This document shows, piece by piece, positions 36,269-46,121 of a stretch of DNA of 64,000 nucleotides (the stretch's first letter is position 1; each line of letters begins with the position of its first letter). A program made the position numbers and the translations under genes. Under the pieces are notes generated by a model. The model was not told where the DNA came from, made no database searches, and saw only the letters and a program-made list of their open reading frames with translations. The stretch is from Borborobacter arsenicus (GTDB lineage Bacteria; Pseudomonadota; Alphaproteobacteria; Rhizobiales; Rhizobiaceae): NCBI RefSeq assembly GCF_003934165.1, contig NZ_ML133508.1, positions 62,001-126,000 on the forward strand, read 5' to 3'.

Positions 36269-36765
36269 ACGGCGTGACAATCAGGCCGGCGCAAGCAGGC
36301 GACCGGAAGGCGATCAACGAAGTCGAGGCAAGGGCGTTCGGCCAGATGGCGGAAGCCCGGTTGGTCGAGCAATTGGTAGCCGATGGCGAGGTGGTGCTGG
36401 AACTGGTGGCCGAGAAGGCAGGGCGGATCATCGGCCATGTCCTGTTTTCGCGGCTGCTTGTCGTTGACGGAGACAGGCAATTCGGCGCCGTCGCGCTGGC
36501 GCCGCTCGCCGTCGATCCGGACTTCCAGCATCAGGGCATCGGCAGCGCTCTGGTCACGGAAGCGCATCGGCAATTGCAGGGGGCCGGGGGACCCTTGTCC
36601 GTGGTGCTGGGCGACCCCGCCTATTATGGACGTTTCGGCTACCAGCATGAACGAGCGGTGGGCTTCGACAGCGATTATCAATGCGATGCCCTGCAGGCGC
36701 TTGCCTGGGGCGACGCACCGAAAACCGGCAGGCTGGTCTATGCCGCCGCCTTCGGCAGGTTGTGA
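36265..36765 (+). CDS. GNAT-family N-acetyltransferase
   Basis: A 166-residue acetyltransferase. The acetyl-CoA loop is in [16 protein letters not shown] (Q-x-x-G-x-G pattern), followed by [11 protein letters not shown], which matches the YhbS-like subgroup. The substrate is unknown; YhbS-like proteins are often placed with translation genes, as here between fmt and truA. Start and coupling to fmt are firm (ATGA overlap). Confidence 0.9.
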   Translation: MNGVTIRPAQAGDRKAINEVEARAFGQMAEARLVEQLVADGEVVLELVAEKAGRIIGHVLFSRLLVVDGDRQFGAVALAPLAVDPDFQHQGIGSALVTEAHRQLQGAGGPLSVVLGDPAYYGRFGYQHERAVGFDSDYQCDALQALAWGDAPKTGRLVYAAAFGRL

Positions 36766-36774
36766 GCCGCTGGA

Positions 36775-37527
36775 ATGCCGCGCTACCGCCTCGATATCGA
36801 ATATGACGGCACTGCCTATGCCGGCTGGCAGCGGCAGGACGGGCCCGCGACGATCCAGGGCGCGATCGAGCAGGCCATAAAGGGTTTTTGCGGTGAGACA
36901 ATCACCTTGCGCGGGGCAGGGCGGACGGATGCAGGCGTGCATGCGACCGGCCAGGTCGCCCATCTCGATCTTCAGAAGGCATGGCGCGACGATACGGTGC
37001 GCGATGCCATCAATGCCCATCTGGAAATGGCCGGCGAGGCGGTGACGATCCTTGCCGCACGTGCCGTGCCGGATGATTTCGATGCTCGGTTTTCGGCTAT
37101 TGGCCGGCAATATCTCTACCGCATCCTCAACCGCCGCGCGCCTGCGGCCCTGGAGAAAAATCGCGTCTGGGTGGTGCAAAGAAAGCTTGATGCGCAGGCC
37201 ATGCATGCGGCAGCCCAGGTGCTGGTCGGGCGGCATGATTTCACCACCTTCCGCTCGCAGCAGTGTCAGGCAGCCAGCCCGGTGCGCACGCTCGATCGTT
37301 TGGATGTCGTGCGCCGCGGCGACGAGATCGAGATCCGCACCGCCGCTCGCTCTTTCCTGCACAACCAGGTCCGTTCGATGGTCGGCACGATCAAGCGCGT
37401 CGGCGAGGGTGCTTGGACGATGGACGATGTCAGGGCTGCCCTTGAGGCCACGGATCGCGCCGCTTGCGGTTCGGTGGCCCCGCCTTATGGGCTCTATCTC
37501 ACTGGCGTGGACTACCCGGAGATATAG
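36775..37527 (+). CDS. truA: tRNA pseudouridine(38-40) synthase
   Basis: A 250-residue enzyme that makes pseudouridine at positions 38-40 of the tRNA anticodon stem. It starts [19 protein letters not shown] and has the catalytic Asp in [15 protein letters not shown], then [12 protein letters not shown] and [12 protein letters not shown]. It lies nine bases after the GNAT gene in a def-fmt-truA cluster. Its 3' end overlaps the convergent membrane-protein gene by 16 bp. Confidence 0.96.
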   Translation: MPRYRLDIEYDGTAYAGWQRQDGPATIQGAIEQAIKGFCGETITLRGAGRTDAGVHATGQVAHLDLQKAWRDDTVRDAINAHLEMAGEAVTILAARAVPDDFDARFSAIGRQYLYRILNRRAPAALEKNRVWVVQRKLDAQAMHAAAQVLVGRHDFTTFRSQQCQAASPVRTLDRLDVVRRGDEIEIRTAARSFLHNQVRSMVGTIKRVGEGAWTMDDVRAALEATDRAACGSVAPPYGLYLTGVDYPEI

Positions 37528-38108
37528 ACGCCGAATATCGCCTGCAACACCACCAGAACCACGATCGAGGCGATGAACATTCCGGCGAAAACAGCGCTGC
37601 CTACCGCCGCCCCTTTGGCGATCACGGCATTGGTCAGCCGCCATGTCAGCACCATCGACAGGAGGAAGAGGCCGAGCGACAGGGCAAGCGCGGGATCGGC
37701 ATCGGATGGTGTGACCAGGCGCAGCAGGGCCGCCGGCAACATCAGCCAGGCAAGGATGGCCGAACTCCAGTTGCTGGCGACGACATAGTGCACGAAGCGG
37801 TCGCGTATGCCGGCACTGGAGGCGACAAAGGCCAACCCGACCAGCGGCAGGATCCATGCGCCGAGATCGATCATTGCCAGCCGAAGCATATAGGATAATC
37901 GGCTCAGCGGCGCTGCGGGATCGGCCCCTAGCTCATTGGCGGTGCCCACCCAGCCGACGATGAGAGCCGGCAGCGCGATTGCGATGGCGAAGAAGGAATT
38001 CCAGAAACCATCGGCGGAGACGTCGAGCAGCGCCACACCGTCGCGCTTGCCCATCATCAATTGCCAGGCGCCGGTCAGATATCGCTGGATGTCGTCGGAG
38101 GGCGGCAT
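37512..38108 (-). CDS. Multi-pass inner membrane protein of unknown function
   Basis: A 198-residue membrane protein with about five hydrophobic segments (roughly residues 37-54, 75-97, 113-130, 140-157 and 168-195). The start [20 protein letters not shown] looks like the short cytoplasmic lead of Yip1-type membrane proteins, which are annotated in this position in Rhizobiales. No catalytic motif is visible. It lies four bases downstream of dapE on the same strand and is probably co-transcribed. Confidence 0.78.
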   Translation of the reverse strand: MPPSDDIQRYLTGAWQLMMGKRDGVALLDVSADGFWNSFFAIAIALPALIVGWVGTANELGADPAAPLSRLSYMLRLAMIDLGAWILPLVGLAFVASSAGIRDRFVHYVVASNWSSAILAWLMLPAALLRLVTPSDADPALALSLGLFLLSMVLTWRLTNAVIAKGAAVGSAVFAGMFIASIVVLVVLQAIFGVYISG

Positions 38109-38112
38109 CGGG

Positions 38113-39306
38113 TCAACCCTGTGCGAACCAGTCTTCGATGAAGCGTCTGTAAATATCGGTCAGCATTTCAAGGTCGGCCAGTGCTGCGCGCTCGTTCACC
38201 ATATGCATGGTTTTGCCGACGAGGCCGAATTCCACGACCGGGCAATAATCCTTGATGAAACGCGCATCCGAGGTGCCGCCGGAGGTCGACAGCGCCGGTC
38301 TGCGCCCGGTAACGGCTTCCACCGACCCGCTCAGCGTGCCGATCAGTTTTTCGTCGTGGGTGAGGAAAACATGGCTTGGCCGGTCGCGCCAGAGAATATC
38401 GAACTCGATCGGTTCTTTGCGGCCCTTCCGATATCTTTCACTCGCGCTTGCGACATCGAGCCGATTGTGGATTTCAGCCTGGATGCTCTCGGCATCCCAT
38501 GTGTCGTTGAAGCGGATATTGAATGATGCGGTTGCCCTGGCCGCAATGACATTGGTCGCCGGGTTGCCGACATCGATCGACGTGATTTCAAGATTGGTCG
38601 GCTGGAAATCCTTGGTGCCCGCATCGAAATCAGGATTGATGAGCGCATCCACCAATGTCATCAGGCCACGCACGGGGTTGTCCGCCAGATGCGGATAGGC
38701 GACATGGCCCTGCCTGCCATGTACAGTTACCACGCCCGAGAGCGAGCCGCGCCGGCCAATCTTGATCATGTCGCCGAGCGCATCGGGATTGGTCGGTTCG
38801 CCGACGATCGCCGCGTCCCATTTCTCGCCTCTGGAGGCAGCCCAATCCAGCAGCTTGACGGTGCCGTTGATCGACGGTCCCTCTTCGTCGCCGGTGATCA
38901 GCAGTGACACCGACCCCTTCGGATTGCCGTGAGCTTCGACATGGCGGGCCAGCGCTGCGATGAAGCAGGCGATGCCGCCTTTCATATCGACAGCACCGCG
39001 CCCATAAATTTCGCCATTGTGGATGGCGCCGGCAAACGGAGGATGGGTCCATGCCGCCTCGTCGCCGACGGGAACGACGTCGGTATGGCCGGCAAACATC
39101 AGATGCGGCCCGTTGCCGGAAAGCCGTGCATAGAGGTTCTCGACATCCGGCGTGCCTTCCTCCGAGAAGATCGGGCGCTCGATTCCGAAACCGAGCGGCT
39201 TGAGCATGGCTTCCAATGCCGATAGTGCGCCGCCTTCAGCGGGCGTCACCGATGCGCAGCGGATCAGTGTGGCAAGGTTCTCGACTGGATTTTTTGGCAT
39301 GCTCAT
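38113..39306 (-). CDS. dapE: Succinyl-diaminopimelate desuccinylase
   Basis: A 397-residue zinc peptidase-like enzyme of the succinylase branch of lysine and diaminopimelate synthesis. Metal ligands are seen in [20 protein letters not shown] and [12 protein letters not shown] (catalytic Glu pair). The dimerisation domain is central and the last ligand His is in [12 protein letters not shown]. It pairs functionally with dapD at 40950-41804. It diverges from a HAD hydrolase gene. Confidence 0.96.
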   Translation of the reverse strand: MSMPKNPVENLATLIRCASVTPAEGGALSALEAMLKPLGFGIERPIFSEEGTPDVENLYARLSGNGPHLMFAGHTDVVPVGDEAAWTHPPFAGAIHNGEIYGRGAVDMKGGIACFIAALARHVEAHGNPKGSVSLLITGDEEGPSINGTVKLLDWAASRGEKWDAAIVGEPTNPDALGDMIKIGRRGSLSGVVTVHGRQGHVAYPHLADNPVRGLMTLVDALINPDFDAGTKDFQPTNLEITSIDVGNPATNVIAARATASFNIRFNDTWDAESIQAEIHNRLDVASASERYRKGRKEPIEFDILWRDRPSHVFLTHDEKLIGTLSGSVEAVTGRRPALSTSGGTSDARFIKDYCPVVEFGLVGKTMHMVNERAALADLEMLTDIYRRFIEDWFAQG

Positions 39307-39436
39307 GATGAAGGCAGATAATGCAAACGATGCGCCATGTCACTGGAGATGGGACGGCCGCTGATTGGTCCATCGGGAGTTGGATCACGCCACTAACCGC
39401 AATACACTGTCGAAATCGTTTATCCGGTGAACAATA

Positions 39437-40144
39437 ATGCCGTCCAGTAGCCTGTCCTTGACCACCATCGGCTTCGATGCCGACGACACGCTGTGGCAGA
39501 ATGAGCAATTCTTTCGGCAGACCGAAAAGCAGTTTATCGCGCTTTTGGCGGAGCATGCCGATGGCACGGATATCGAGGCGCGGCTGCTGGAGGCCGAGAA
39601 GCGCAATTTGGCACTTTATGGCTTTGGCATAAAAGGCTTTACGCTGTCGATGATCGAAACGGCGCTCGAGATCGGTGGCGGACGAGTGCCTTCTGCAGTC
39701 ATCGGTGAGATTCTGGCAGCTGGCCGTGACATGCTCAGTCATCCGATCGAAATTTTACCGCAGGTCCGCGAAACGCTGGAGCAACTGGCCGGGGCCTATC
39801 GGCTGGTATTGATTACCAAGGGCGATCTGTTCGATCAGGAGCGCAAGCTGGCGCAGTCGGGCCTGGCTGATCTGTTCGAGGCCGTCGAGATCGTCAGCGA
39901 CAAGAACGCGGCGACCTATGCACGGATATTCGCCCGCCATGGGGAGGGACCTGAGCGCAGCATGATGGTAGGCAATTCCCTGAAATCCGACATCGTGCCA
40001 GCGATCGAGGCGGGCAGTTGGGGGGTCTATGTGCCGCACGACCTGACATGGGTGCTGGAGCACGTCGAGGAGCCGACGCAGGCGCCGCGGTTTCGCCGGC
40101 TGGAGCGGCTAGGCCAATTGACGGATTTGATCGAACGGCTCTGA
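39437..40144 (+). CDS. HAD-family hydrolase
   Basis: A 235-residue haloacid dehalogenase-like phosphatase. Motif I is GFDADDTLWQNE with the nucleophile Asp, motif II is LVLITKGDLFDQ and motif III/IV is MMVGNSLKSDIVPAIEAG. A helical cap lies between residues about 25 and 105. The substrate is unknown; the layout is that of YjjG-like nucleotidases or similar. It stands alone. Confidence 0.88.
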   Translation: MPSSSLSLTTIGFDADDTLWQNEQFFRQTEKQFIALLAEHADGTDIEARLLEAEKRNLALYGFGIKGFTLSMIETALEIGGGRVPSAVIGEILAAGRDMLSHPIEILPQVRETLEQLAGAYRLVLITKGDLFDQERKLAQSGLADLFEAVEIVSDKNAATYARIFARHGEGPERSMMVGNSLKSDIVPAIEAGSWGVYVPHDLTWVLEHVEEPTQAPRFRRLERLGQLTDLIERL

Positions 40145-40165
40145 AGCTTCCTGCCCTGCGGAGTG

Positions 40166-40561
40166 TCACTGCGCGGAATTGGCGTACCGGCCGTATTGAT
40201 TCGGACCGGGATTGCCTGGAAACAGGCACAAAATCAGAAAAACAATGATCGAAACCACGGGAATGAACAGCGATACCGCCAGAATTCCCGGCTTGCCCAT
40301 GTCATGCAGCCGCTTCACGCTTGTGGCGATATGGACCCACAGAAACGTGACGAAAATCACTCCGAACAGCACCGACCAGGTTTGTCCGGCCAGGCTTTCG
40401 GCCGGTACACGCATGAACTGGTAGAGCGGAAACGAAACCACGACCACCATCAGGAGGAATGTGAGCAGGAAGGCTACCCGGCTAAGGCGACCGGAAAATC
40501 GAAAGAATAGCCAGAGATACTGATTGTTAGGCAAGTGGATCGGGTCCGTATCGATTGGCAC
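40166..40561 (-). CDS. DUF805 membrane protein (second of a pair)
   Basis: A 131-residue membrane protein of DUF805. It carries the family opening WLFFRFSGRLSRVAF, three or four hydrophobic segments and the tail motif KRLHDMGKPG, with a final GNPGPNQYG. The GTG at 40561 is chosen because AAGGA lies about eight bases upstream; a TTG at 40534 is possible. The start lies inside the end of the preceding DUF805 gene, so the two are translationally linked. Confidence 0.75.
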   Translation of the reverse strand: MPIDTDPIHLPNNQYLWLFFRFSGRLSRVAFLLTFLLMVVVVSFPLYQFMRVPAESLAGQTWSVLFGVIFVTFLWVHIATSVKRLHDMGKPGILAVSLFIPVVSIIVFLILCLFPGNPGPNQYGRYANSAQ

Positions 40562-40892
40562 CCTGGGTTCCTTCGAGAATACCGATCTCGACGATGAACC
40601 AGACGATGCCGATGAAGGGTACAAGGGCGATGAGCGTCCACCAGCCTGATTTGTCACGGTCATGCCAGCGCTTGGCATAAACCGCCAGTGCGAAGTAACA
40701 GGAAGCGCACCAGACCAGCGTGAACAGGACACCCACCGGCGCCCCGTCAAAAGTGATGCCGAGCAGATTGTCGAGCATGAGAGCGACAATGGAGGCGGCC
40801 AAAAGAGCGCCTGTGCCCACCCAGAATTTCGCCCGGCTTATGCGGCCCTGAAAGCTGGTGAAAAGATGTCTCCAGTCCACGGCTCCCCCCAT
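40527..40892 (-). CDS. DUF805 membrane protein (first of a pair)
   Basis: A 121-residue DUF805 protein: opening WRHLFTSFQGRISRAKFWVG, three hydrophobic segments, the conserved KRWHDRDKSGWW motif and the tail QGANRYGPDP. DUF805 proteins are small inner-membrane proteins of unknown function, often in tandem. This copy precedes the second one and follows dapD by about 60 bp on the same strand. Confidence 0.86.
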   Translation of the reverse strand: MGGAVDWRHLFTSFQGRISRAKFWVGTGALLAASIVALMLDNLLGITFDGAPVGVLFTLVWCASCYFALAVYAKRWHDRDKSGWWTLIALVPFIGIVWFIVEIGILEGTQGANRYGPDPLA

Positions 40893-40949
40893 TTCGCCCG
40901 CGCCGTAAAATTGTACGCGGACGGAAGGTGCGTCCGAATGCAGGTAAGA

Positions 40950-41804
40950 TCAATCGCGCAGAAGCTCATTGATCGAGGTCTTCGACCGGGTCTGTGCATC
41001 AACGCGCTTGACGATGACGGCGCAATAAAGGCTTGGGCCGGGCTCGCCATTGGGGAACGGCTTGCCAGGCAGCGAGCCGGCGACGACGACAGAATTCGCC
41101 GGAACCTCGCCATAGGTGATCTCGCCGGTGGCGCGGTCGACGATCTTGGTCGATTTGCCGATGAAGACGCCCATGCCCAGCACCGAGCCTTCGCGCACGA
41201 TGCAGCCCTCCACCACCTCGGAACGGGCGCCGATGAAGCAATTGTCCTCGATGATGGTCGGTCCTGCTTGCATCGGCTCCAGCACACCGCCGATGCCTAC
41301 GCCGCCGGACAGGTGCACATTCTTGCCGATCTGCGCGCAGGAGCCGACGGAGGCCCATGTATCGACCATTGTGCCTGAATCGACATAAGCGCCGAGATTG
41401 ACGAAGGACGGCATCAGCACAGCACCCGGCGCGATATAGGCCGAACGGCGCACAACGCAGGAAGGAACGGCACGAAAGCCGGCATTTTCGAAGTCGATCG
41501 CCCCCCAACCGGCAAATTTCGACGGCACCTTGTCCCACCAGGCCGAATCGCCGGGACCTCCCTTGGTGATCTCCATCGGGTTGAGGCGGAACGACAGGAG
41601 CACCGCCTTCTTAAGCCATTGATTGACTTTCCAAGCACCGTCATCCTGGCGCTCCGCAACGCGAACAGCGCCACGGTCGAGCAGATCCAGTGCCGTCTCG
41701 ACAGCCTCTCTTATTTCGCCACTCGTGCTGGTCGATACGGTCTCGCGTTCCTCGAACGCCTTTTCAATCGTCGCCTCGATGCTCGAAAGATCGGTTTTCG
41801 ACAT
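40950..41804 (-). CDS. dapD: 2,3,4,5-tetrahydropyridine-2,6-dicarboxylate N-succinyltransferase
   Basis: A 284-residue left-handed beta-helix acyltransferase of the succinylase lysine pathway. Hexapeptide repeats are visible in [20 protein letters not shown] and [18 protein letters not shown], with the C-terminal [23 protein letters not shown] 41804 (MSKTDLSS) is the family start; an ATG two codons upstream is also in frame. It works with dapE nearby. Confidence 0.96.
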   Translation of the reverse strand: MSKTDLSSIEATIEKAFEERETVSTSTSGEIREAVETALDLLDRGAVRVAERQDDGAWKVNQWLKKAVLLSFRLNPMEITKGGPGDSAWWDKVPSKFAGWGAIDFENAGFRAVPSCVVRRSAYIAPGAVLMPSFVNLGAYVDSGTMVDTWASVGSCAQIGKNVHLSGGVGIGGVLEPMQAGPTIIEDNCFIGARSEVVEGCIVREGSVLGMGVFIGKSTKIVDRATGEITYGEVPANSVVVAGSLPGKPFPNGEPGPSLYCAVIVKRVDAQTRSKTSINELLRD

Positions 41805-41990
41805 GAGCATACTCCATTACACAGGCTGTTAAGGCGAAAGGCCTAGTATGGCCAAACGGTTTCTCGGCTGTTTTTGAGATCGCGCGGACCCTATGTCAGG
41901 GTGTGGAAGGGGTCAATCGGGCGAGGGGCAAAGACAAGGCTCGTCGCTGAAAAAATTGGGCCCGCCGGTGAAAAATTGGACAAGCATATT

Positions 41991-42839
41991 ATGAATCCTA
42001 TGGAAAAGACCGGATGGACGCCGCTGCCTCATTCCGATGAGGATTTGGAGCGGGCAAAAAGCGTTCCGGATACGCCCCAGACGCGCGCCTCTACCTATCG
42101 GCTGGCGTGGAACGACGAAGAATTCATGACGCGGCGCGAGTTGCGGGCGGTGCGCCTGCAGTTGGAGCTTCTCAAGCCCGAAATGATTCTGGCCGAACGC
42201 GGCATCCGCTCCACAGTGATTTTGTTTGGCGGCGCACGTCTTCCCGAGCCGGGCGGCGAGGCCTGGGCAGCCAAGAATGAGATCCAGAAGAAGAACCTCG
42301 AAAAAAACAGCAAATATTACGAGGAGGCGCGCAAATTTGCACAAATTTGCTCACGCCACTCCGCCTCTTCCTATTACCGCGAATATGTCGTGGTGACTGG
42401 CGGCGGGCCGGGCGTGATGGAGGCCGGCAACCGCGGGGCGGCCGATGTCGGCGCGCCGTCGATCGGCCTTAACATCGTGCTGCCGCACGAGCAGGCGCCG
42501 AATGAATATGTGACGCCGGAACTCTGCTTCAACTTCCATTACTTCGCGATCCGCAAGATGCATTTCGTCATGCGCGCCAAGGCGGTGGCGGTGTTCCCGG
42601 GCGGCTTCGGCACGATGGACGAATTCTTCGAGACGCTGACGCTGATCCAGACCGGGCGTATGGAGCGCGTGCCGGTAATCCTGTTTGGCAAGGCTTTTTG
42701 GGAGCGTGCTATCGACCTGGACTTCCTGGCCGAGCAGGGCACGATCACGCCGGGAGACCAGGATATCATCGATTTCGTCGATACCGCCGAGGAAGCTTGG
42801 CGGATCATCAGCCGTTTCTACAAGCTCAAGACGCGCTGA
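41991..42839 (+). CDS. LOG-family protein (lysine decarboxylase-like fold)
   Basis: A 282-residue protein of the LOG/TIGR00730 fold. Both nucleotide-binding signatures are present: VTGGGPGVMEAGNRGA and FPGGFGTMDEFFETLTL. LOG proteins release cytokinin-type bases from nucleoside monophosphates; longer bacterial forms like this one have no proven substrate and are sometimes linked to AMP nucleosidase activity. ATG 41991 is chosen as the family start (MNPMEKTGW); upstream frame to 41874 is dropped. Confidence 0.9.
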   Translation: MNPMEKTGWTPLPHSDEDLERAKSVPDTPQTRASTYRLAWNDEEFMTRRELRAVRLQLELLKPEMILAERGIRSTVILFGGARLPEPGGEAWAAKNEIQKKNLEKNSKYYEEARKFAQICSRHSASSYYREYVVVTGGGPGVMEAGNRGAADVGAPSIGLNIVLPHEQAPNEYVTPELCFNFHYFAIRKMHFVMRAKAVAVFPGGFGTMDEFFETLTLIQTGRMERVPVILFGKAFWERAIDLDFLAEQGTITPGDQDIIDFVDTAEEAWRIISRFYKLKTR

Positions 42840-42926
42840 CACTTCCGTCCGTTGGCAACGCCCGTGCGTCCATGCCGCATGATGCAATGCTGGTGGCTGG
42901 CAAACCCTTCGGCTAAACCAATATCG

Positions 42927-43346
42927 ATGAGACGGTCGCAACGAGCCTCGGGTTGGTTTGCCGTGCTTCGGCGCGACCGCCTGTTGTTTGCCGTCGCCGC
43001 CACACTGGTGTTGCTCACCCATCTGTTCCAGCCGCTCGCCGAAGCCAGGGCTGCAGAGGCAGAAAATGCCTGGGTGATTTGCACTATGTTCGGCATGCAG
43101 ACTGCCTCTCCGGAGAGCAAATCAGTGCCGCCTGTCGGCGCGCCGGATGGCTGTTCGACCTGCATTGGCGGACCTTGCGCCGGTTTTGCGGTCCCGCTCC
43201 GGCTAGCAACTGCGTTCGAACAGGCTTTCCCCGCACCGGTGGCCAATCGGGAAGCGATGCCGGGTCTCGTCGAGACCACGATCCCACCTGACCGGCTCAA
43301 CGAACCGCCGCCGGCCATTCGCGCCCCGCCATTTGTCCTTGCCTGA
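42927..43346 (+). CDS. DUF2946-like secreted protein, copper-associated context
   Basis: A 139-residue protein with a membrane or signal segment (about residues 20-40) followed by WVICTMFGMQ and a cysteine pair plus one in CSTCIGGPC. The pattern fits DUF2946, a family found beside copper-handling genes. It lies 42 bp ahead of the YcnI-PCuAC fusion gene on the same strand and is likely co-transcribed. Start ATG 42927 gives a basic n-region (MRRSQRASGW); the open frame starts at 42852. Confidence 0.7.
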   Translation: MRRSQRASGWFAVLRRDRLLFAVAATLVLLTHLFQPLAEARAAEAENAWVICTMFGMQTASPESKSVPPVGAPDGCSTCIGGPCAGFAVPLRLATAFEQAFPAPVANREAMPGLVETTIPPDRLNEPPPAIRAPPFVLA

Positions 43347-43388
43347 AACGAACCGCTTTCGCCCTGCGCGGAAGCAAATCTGTTCCAG

Positions 43389-44366
43389 ATGCGGAAGGAC
43401 ACGAACATGCATCGACTTATTCTGCCATTTGCCGCGGCCTGTGCGCTGACGGCCATTTCCATCGTCACCGCCCATGCCCATGCCTCGCTGGAAAAAAGCC
43501 AGGCGGCTCCCGGTTCCTACAAGGCCGTGCTGAAAGTGCCGCATGGCTGCGACGGCCAGGCCACACACACTGTGCGCATCGACCTGCCGGAAGGCTTCAT
43601 TGGCGCCAAGCCGATGCCGAAGGCCGGATGGACCCTGTCGGTTGAAAAGGGCGACTATGCCAAACCCTACAAGCTCCACGGGGACGAGGTCACATCGGGT
43701 ATAAGATCGGTGACCTGGACTGACGGCAACCTGCCGGACGAGTTCTACGATGAATTTGTCGTCAGCGGCACGCTGGCCGATGTCGCCGAAGGCCAGACTC
43801 TGTATTTCAAGGCAAGGCAGGTCTGTGACAAGGGTGAGGTCGCCTGGGATCAAGAACCTGCGGAGGGACAAGACCCGCATTCGCTTGATCATCCGGCGCC
43901 TTCCTTGACCATCCTCGCGGCCCACGGTGATACTCATGCCCACCATGCTGGCGCGTCGGATACGGTTAAAGCCGGCGAGCTGGAGATCAAGGGAGCATGG
44001 GCGCGCGCGATGTTGCCTGGCCAGCCGACCGGCGGCGCTTATCTGACCATCACCAATAGTGGGGCCGCCGCTGACCGACTGCTTGGCGCGACTTCGCCGA
44101 ACGCCGGCAAGGTGGAAATCCACTCAATGTCGATGAAGGACAATGTGATGGTCATGCGCCCGATCGAGGGTGGACTGGAAATTCCGGCAGGTGCAAGCGT
44201 CGAGTTGAAGTCAGGCGGCGAACATCTGATGTTCATGAATGTCACGCAGCCGTTCAAGGAAGGGGCCAGCGTGCCGGTCACGCTCGAATTCGAGAAGGCC
44301 GGAAAGGTAGATCTAAGTCTGCCGGTGCAAGCGAAAGCTGGCGGCGAGGATCACTCCAGCCATTAA
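43389..44366 (+). CDS. YcnI-like (DUF1775) domain fused to PCu(A)C copper chaperone domain
   Basis: A 325-residue exported protein. The signal peptide ends AHA, so the mature protein would start at His31 (HASLEKSQAAPGSY), the N-terminal His used for copper in YcnI proteins. The YcnI domain covers about residues 31-170. After a His-rich linker (HGDTHAHHAG) the PCu(A)C domain (about 195-312) has His245, Met256 and HLM at 279-281, the usual Cu(I) ligands. The chaperone loads copper into cytochrome oxidase. The start could also be Met7 (43407). Confidence 0.9.
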   Translation: MRKDTNMHRLILPFAAACALTAISIVTAHAHASLEKSQAAPGSYKAVLKVPHGCDGQATHTVRIDLPEGFIGAKPMPKAGWTLSVEKGDYAKPYKLHGDEVTSGIRSVTWTDGNLPDEFYDEFVVSGTLADVAEGQTLYFKARQVCDKGEVAWDQEPAEGQDPHSLDHPAPSLTILAAHGDTHAHHAGASDTVKAGELEIKGAWARAMLPGQPTGGAYLTITNSGAAADRLLGATSPNAGKVEIHSMSMKDNVMVMRPIEGGLEIPAGASVELKSGGEHLMFMNVTQPFKEGASVPVTLEFEKAGKVDLSLPVQAKAGGEDHSSH

Positions 44367-44388
44367 AGCGATATAGATCAAGTTCGCG

Positions 44389-44428
44389 TACATAGGCGGC
44401 GCAGTTCCATGGCTGCGCTGCCTATGTA
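44389..44428. terminator. Strong hairpin between convergent genes
   Basis: A 16-bp stem with one mismatch, TACATAGGCGGCGCAG against CTGCGCTGCCTATGTA, with an 8-base loop. It lies 22 bp after the copper-chaperone stop and just before the stop of the convergent nucleotidase gene, so it probably ends both transcripts. T-runs are short. Confidence 0.65.
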
Positions 44429-44430
44429 AC

Positions 44431-45144
44431 TCACCTTGAGAGCCTTGGCGGCGCAATGGTCCGAAGAAAGCCAGCGAGGTCGTCGGTAACGAAATCAACG
44501 GCATCGTCATAGGCCGGATCGCTCTCCCATATTTCGGAGAAGGTCGGCTCGAAATTCCTCGGTACGACAAGCACTGTGCGCATGCCGAGTGACTTGGGCA
44601 CGATGAGGTTGCGCGCCAGATCCTCAAACATCACTGCCGTCGGGCCGGCGATATGATGAAGCGCGATGAATCTGTCATAGGTTTCCGGGGCAGGCTTCGG
44701 CGTTAAACCGGCTGCTACGATATCGAATATGTCATCGAAATGGTCGAGGATGCCAAGTCGCCCTGCCGCGCGTTCGGCGTGGGTGCGGTCGCCATTGGTG
44801 AAAATGAACTTGCGTCCCGGCAGAGCGGTGATCGCTTCTCCCAGCGCGGGGTCTGGTGAGAGCCATGTATAGTCGATGTCATGGACTTTGCTCAGAAAAT
44901 CGTCGGGATCGATATTATGGCGCGCCATGAGGCCGGCCAGCGTCGTGCCATACTCCTTATAGAGTTGCTTTTGCACGGCGCGCGCCTCTTCGCGCGGCAA
45001 TCGCAGCAATTCCGACACATAGGCCGTCATCTTCACGTCGATTTGCGAGAAAAGATTGGTGGCGTGCGGATAAAGCGTGTTGTCGAGATCGAACACCCAG
45101 TCGGTGACATGGGCAAAATGGTGAGGCTCAGCTGTCTGTGTCAT
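44431..45144 (-). CDS. Pyrimidine 5'-nucleotidase-like HAD hydrolase
   Basis: A 237-residue HAD phosphatase of the SDT1/PHM8-like subgroup. Motif I is WVFDLDNTLYPHATNLF, motif II FIFTNGDRTHAERAAG and motif III MFEDLARNLIVPKSLG. The subgroup removes phosphate from pyrimidine monophosphates. ATG 45144 precedes the conserved core by about 14 residues; the frame runs 26 codons further. It diverges from the GGDEF gene. Confidence 0.9.
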   Translation of the reverse strand: MTQTAEPHHFAHVTDWVFDLDNTLYPHATNLFSQIDVKMTAYVSELLRLPREEARAVQKQLYKEYGTTLAGLMARHNIDPDDFLSKVHDIDYTWLSPDPALGEAITALPGRKFIFTNGDRTHAERAAGRLGILDHFDDIFDIVAAGLTPKPAPETYDRFIALHHIAGPTAVMFEDLARNLIVPKSLGMRTVLVVPRNFEPTFSEIWESDPAYDDAVDFVTDDLAGFLRTIAPPRLSR

Positions 45145-45291
45145 GCGATGCTTATGGCACGGTTCTTCGTCTTGTGCTCGCTGGAATAGAGGTATCCACG
45201 GATCAAACAGTCGATCGTTCAAATTTTATCTAAATGGGAAAGGACACTTTCAGCCCTCGCTGTCATTCAGCCCCGCAACGGAGGGCTGGCG

Positions 45292-46095
45292 ATGAAAAGC
45301 GTGATTCTAAGGGCGACGATTGTCGCCATCCTCGCCGTTCTTGGCTCGCTTCTTGCCGTTGTCACGGTCGTGCCCATGCTCGGAGGCGTCGTTGATGGCA
45401 ACGCCTGGCTCATGTGTATTGTTTGCCCGCTGGTGACTGCCTGGCCGGCCAGCTTCTACATGTTCCGGCAGGGCGACCGGCTGAAGCAGGCGTATCGCGA
45501 CCTGGCAAGAGCACATGCACAACTAGCGGCCGCGCATCGACGTCTGGAGGAGAAAGCCAGCCGCGACCATCTGACCGGCATGCTCAACCGCGAAGCCTTC
45601 TTTGCATTGCTGGACGGCTCGCGCCGCAAGGCCGATCGCGGTGCCTTGCTGATCATCGATGCCGACCATTTCAAGAAAATCAACGACAGTTACGGCCATC
45701 TGACTGGGGACAAGGCGTTACTGGAAATTGTCGGGGCAATTTCACGCGGCGTTCGCGCCGGCGATGTGCTGGGCCGCATCGGCGGCGAGGAATTCGGCGC
45801 GTTGCTTATCGGAGCTACCGACGAGGAGGCGCTGGTCGTCGCCGAGCGGGTTCGCCGCGAAGTTGAGCAGATCAGCTTCAGCCCGCTGGGGGACGGTACG
45901 ATTCCGCTCACCGTCAGCATCGGGGGAACAACCTGCAAAGCCGGTGCAACCGTCTCCGAATTGATGCGCTCTGCCGATATGCGTCTCTATGAAGCTAAGA
46001 GCCGTGGGCGCAACCGGGCAATCACAGATGGCAATATGTCTGCCGCCACCCGAAAATTTGCTTCCTTCACAGGTTGTGTCGCTGCTGAAGTATGA
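45292..46095 (+). CDS. GGDEF-domain diguanylate cyclase, membrane-bound
   Basis: A 267-residue protein with two N-terminal membrane segments (about residues 6-30 and 38-58), a short coiled coil (60-95) and a GGDEF domain (about 95-255). The active site is GGEEF, and an RxxD inhibitory site (RAGD) lies five residues ahead, as in product-inhibited cyclases. It should make cyclic di-GMP. No sensory domain or EAL domain is present. A link to the secretion locus nearby is possible but not shown. Confidence 0.92.
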   Translation: MKSVILRATIVAILAVLGSLLAVVTVVPMLGGVVDGNAWLMCIVCPLVTAWPASFYMFRQGDRLKQAYRDLARAHAQLAAAHRRLEEKASRDHLTGMLNREAFFALLDGSRRKADRGALLIIDADHFKKINDSYGHLTGDKALLEIVGAISRGVRAGDVLGRIGGEEFGALLIGATDEEALVVAERVRREVEQISFSPLGDGTIPLTVSIGGTTCKAGATVSELMRSADMRLYEAKSRGRNRAITDGNMSAATRKFASFTGCVAAEV

Positions 46096-46121
46096 AGGCC
46101 TGATGTTCGGAGCAGCAGAAC

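Noticed and set aside
36187-37857. A 556-residue minus-strand open frame
   Set aside because: It runs antisense to fmt, the GNAT gene and truA, all with clear motifs.
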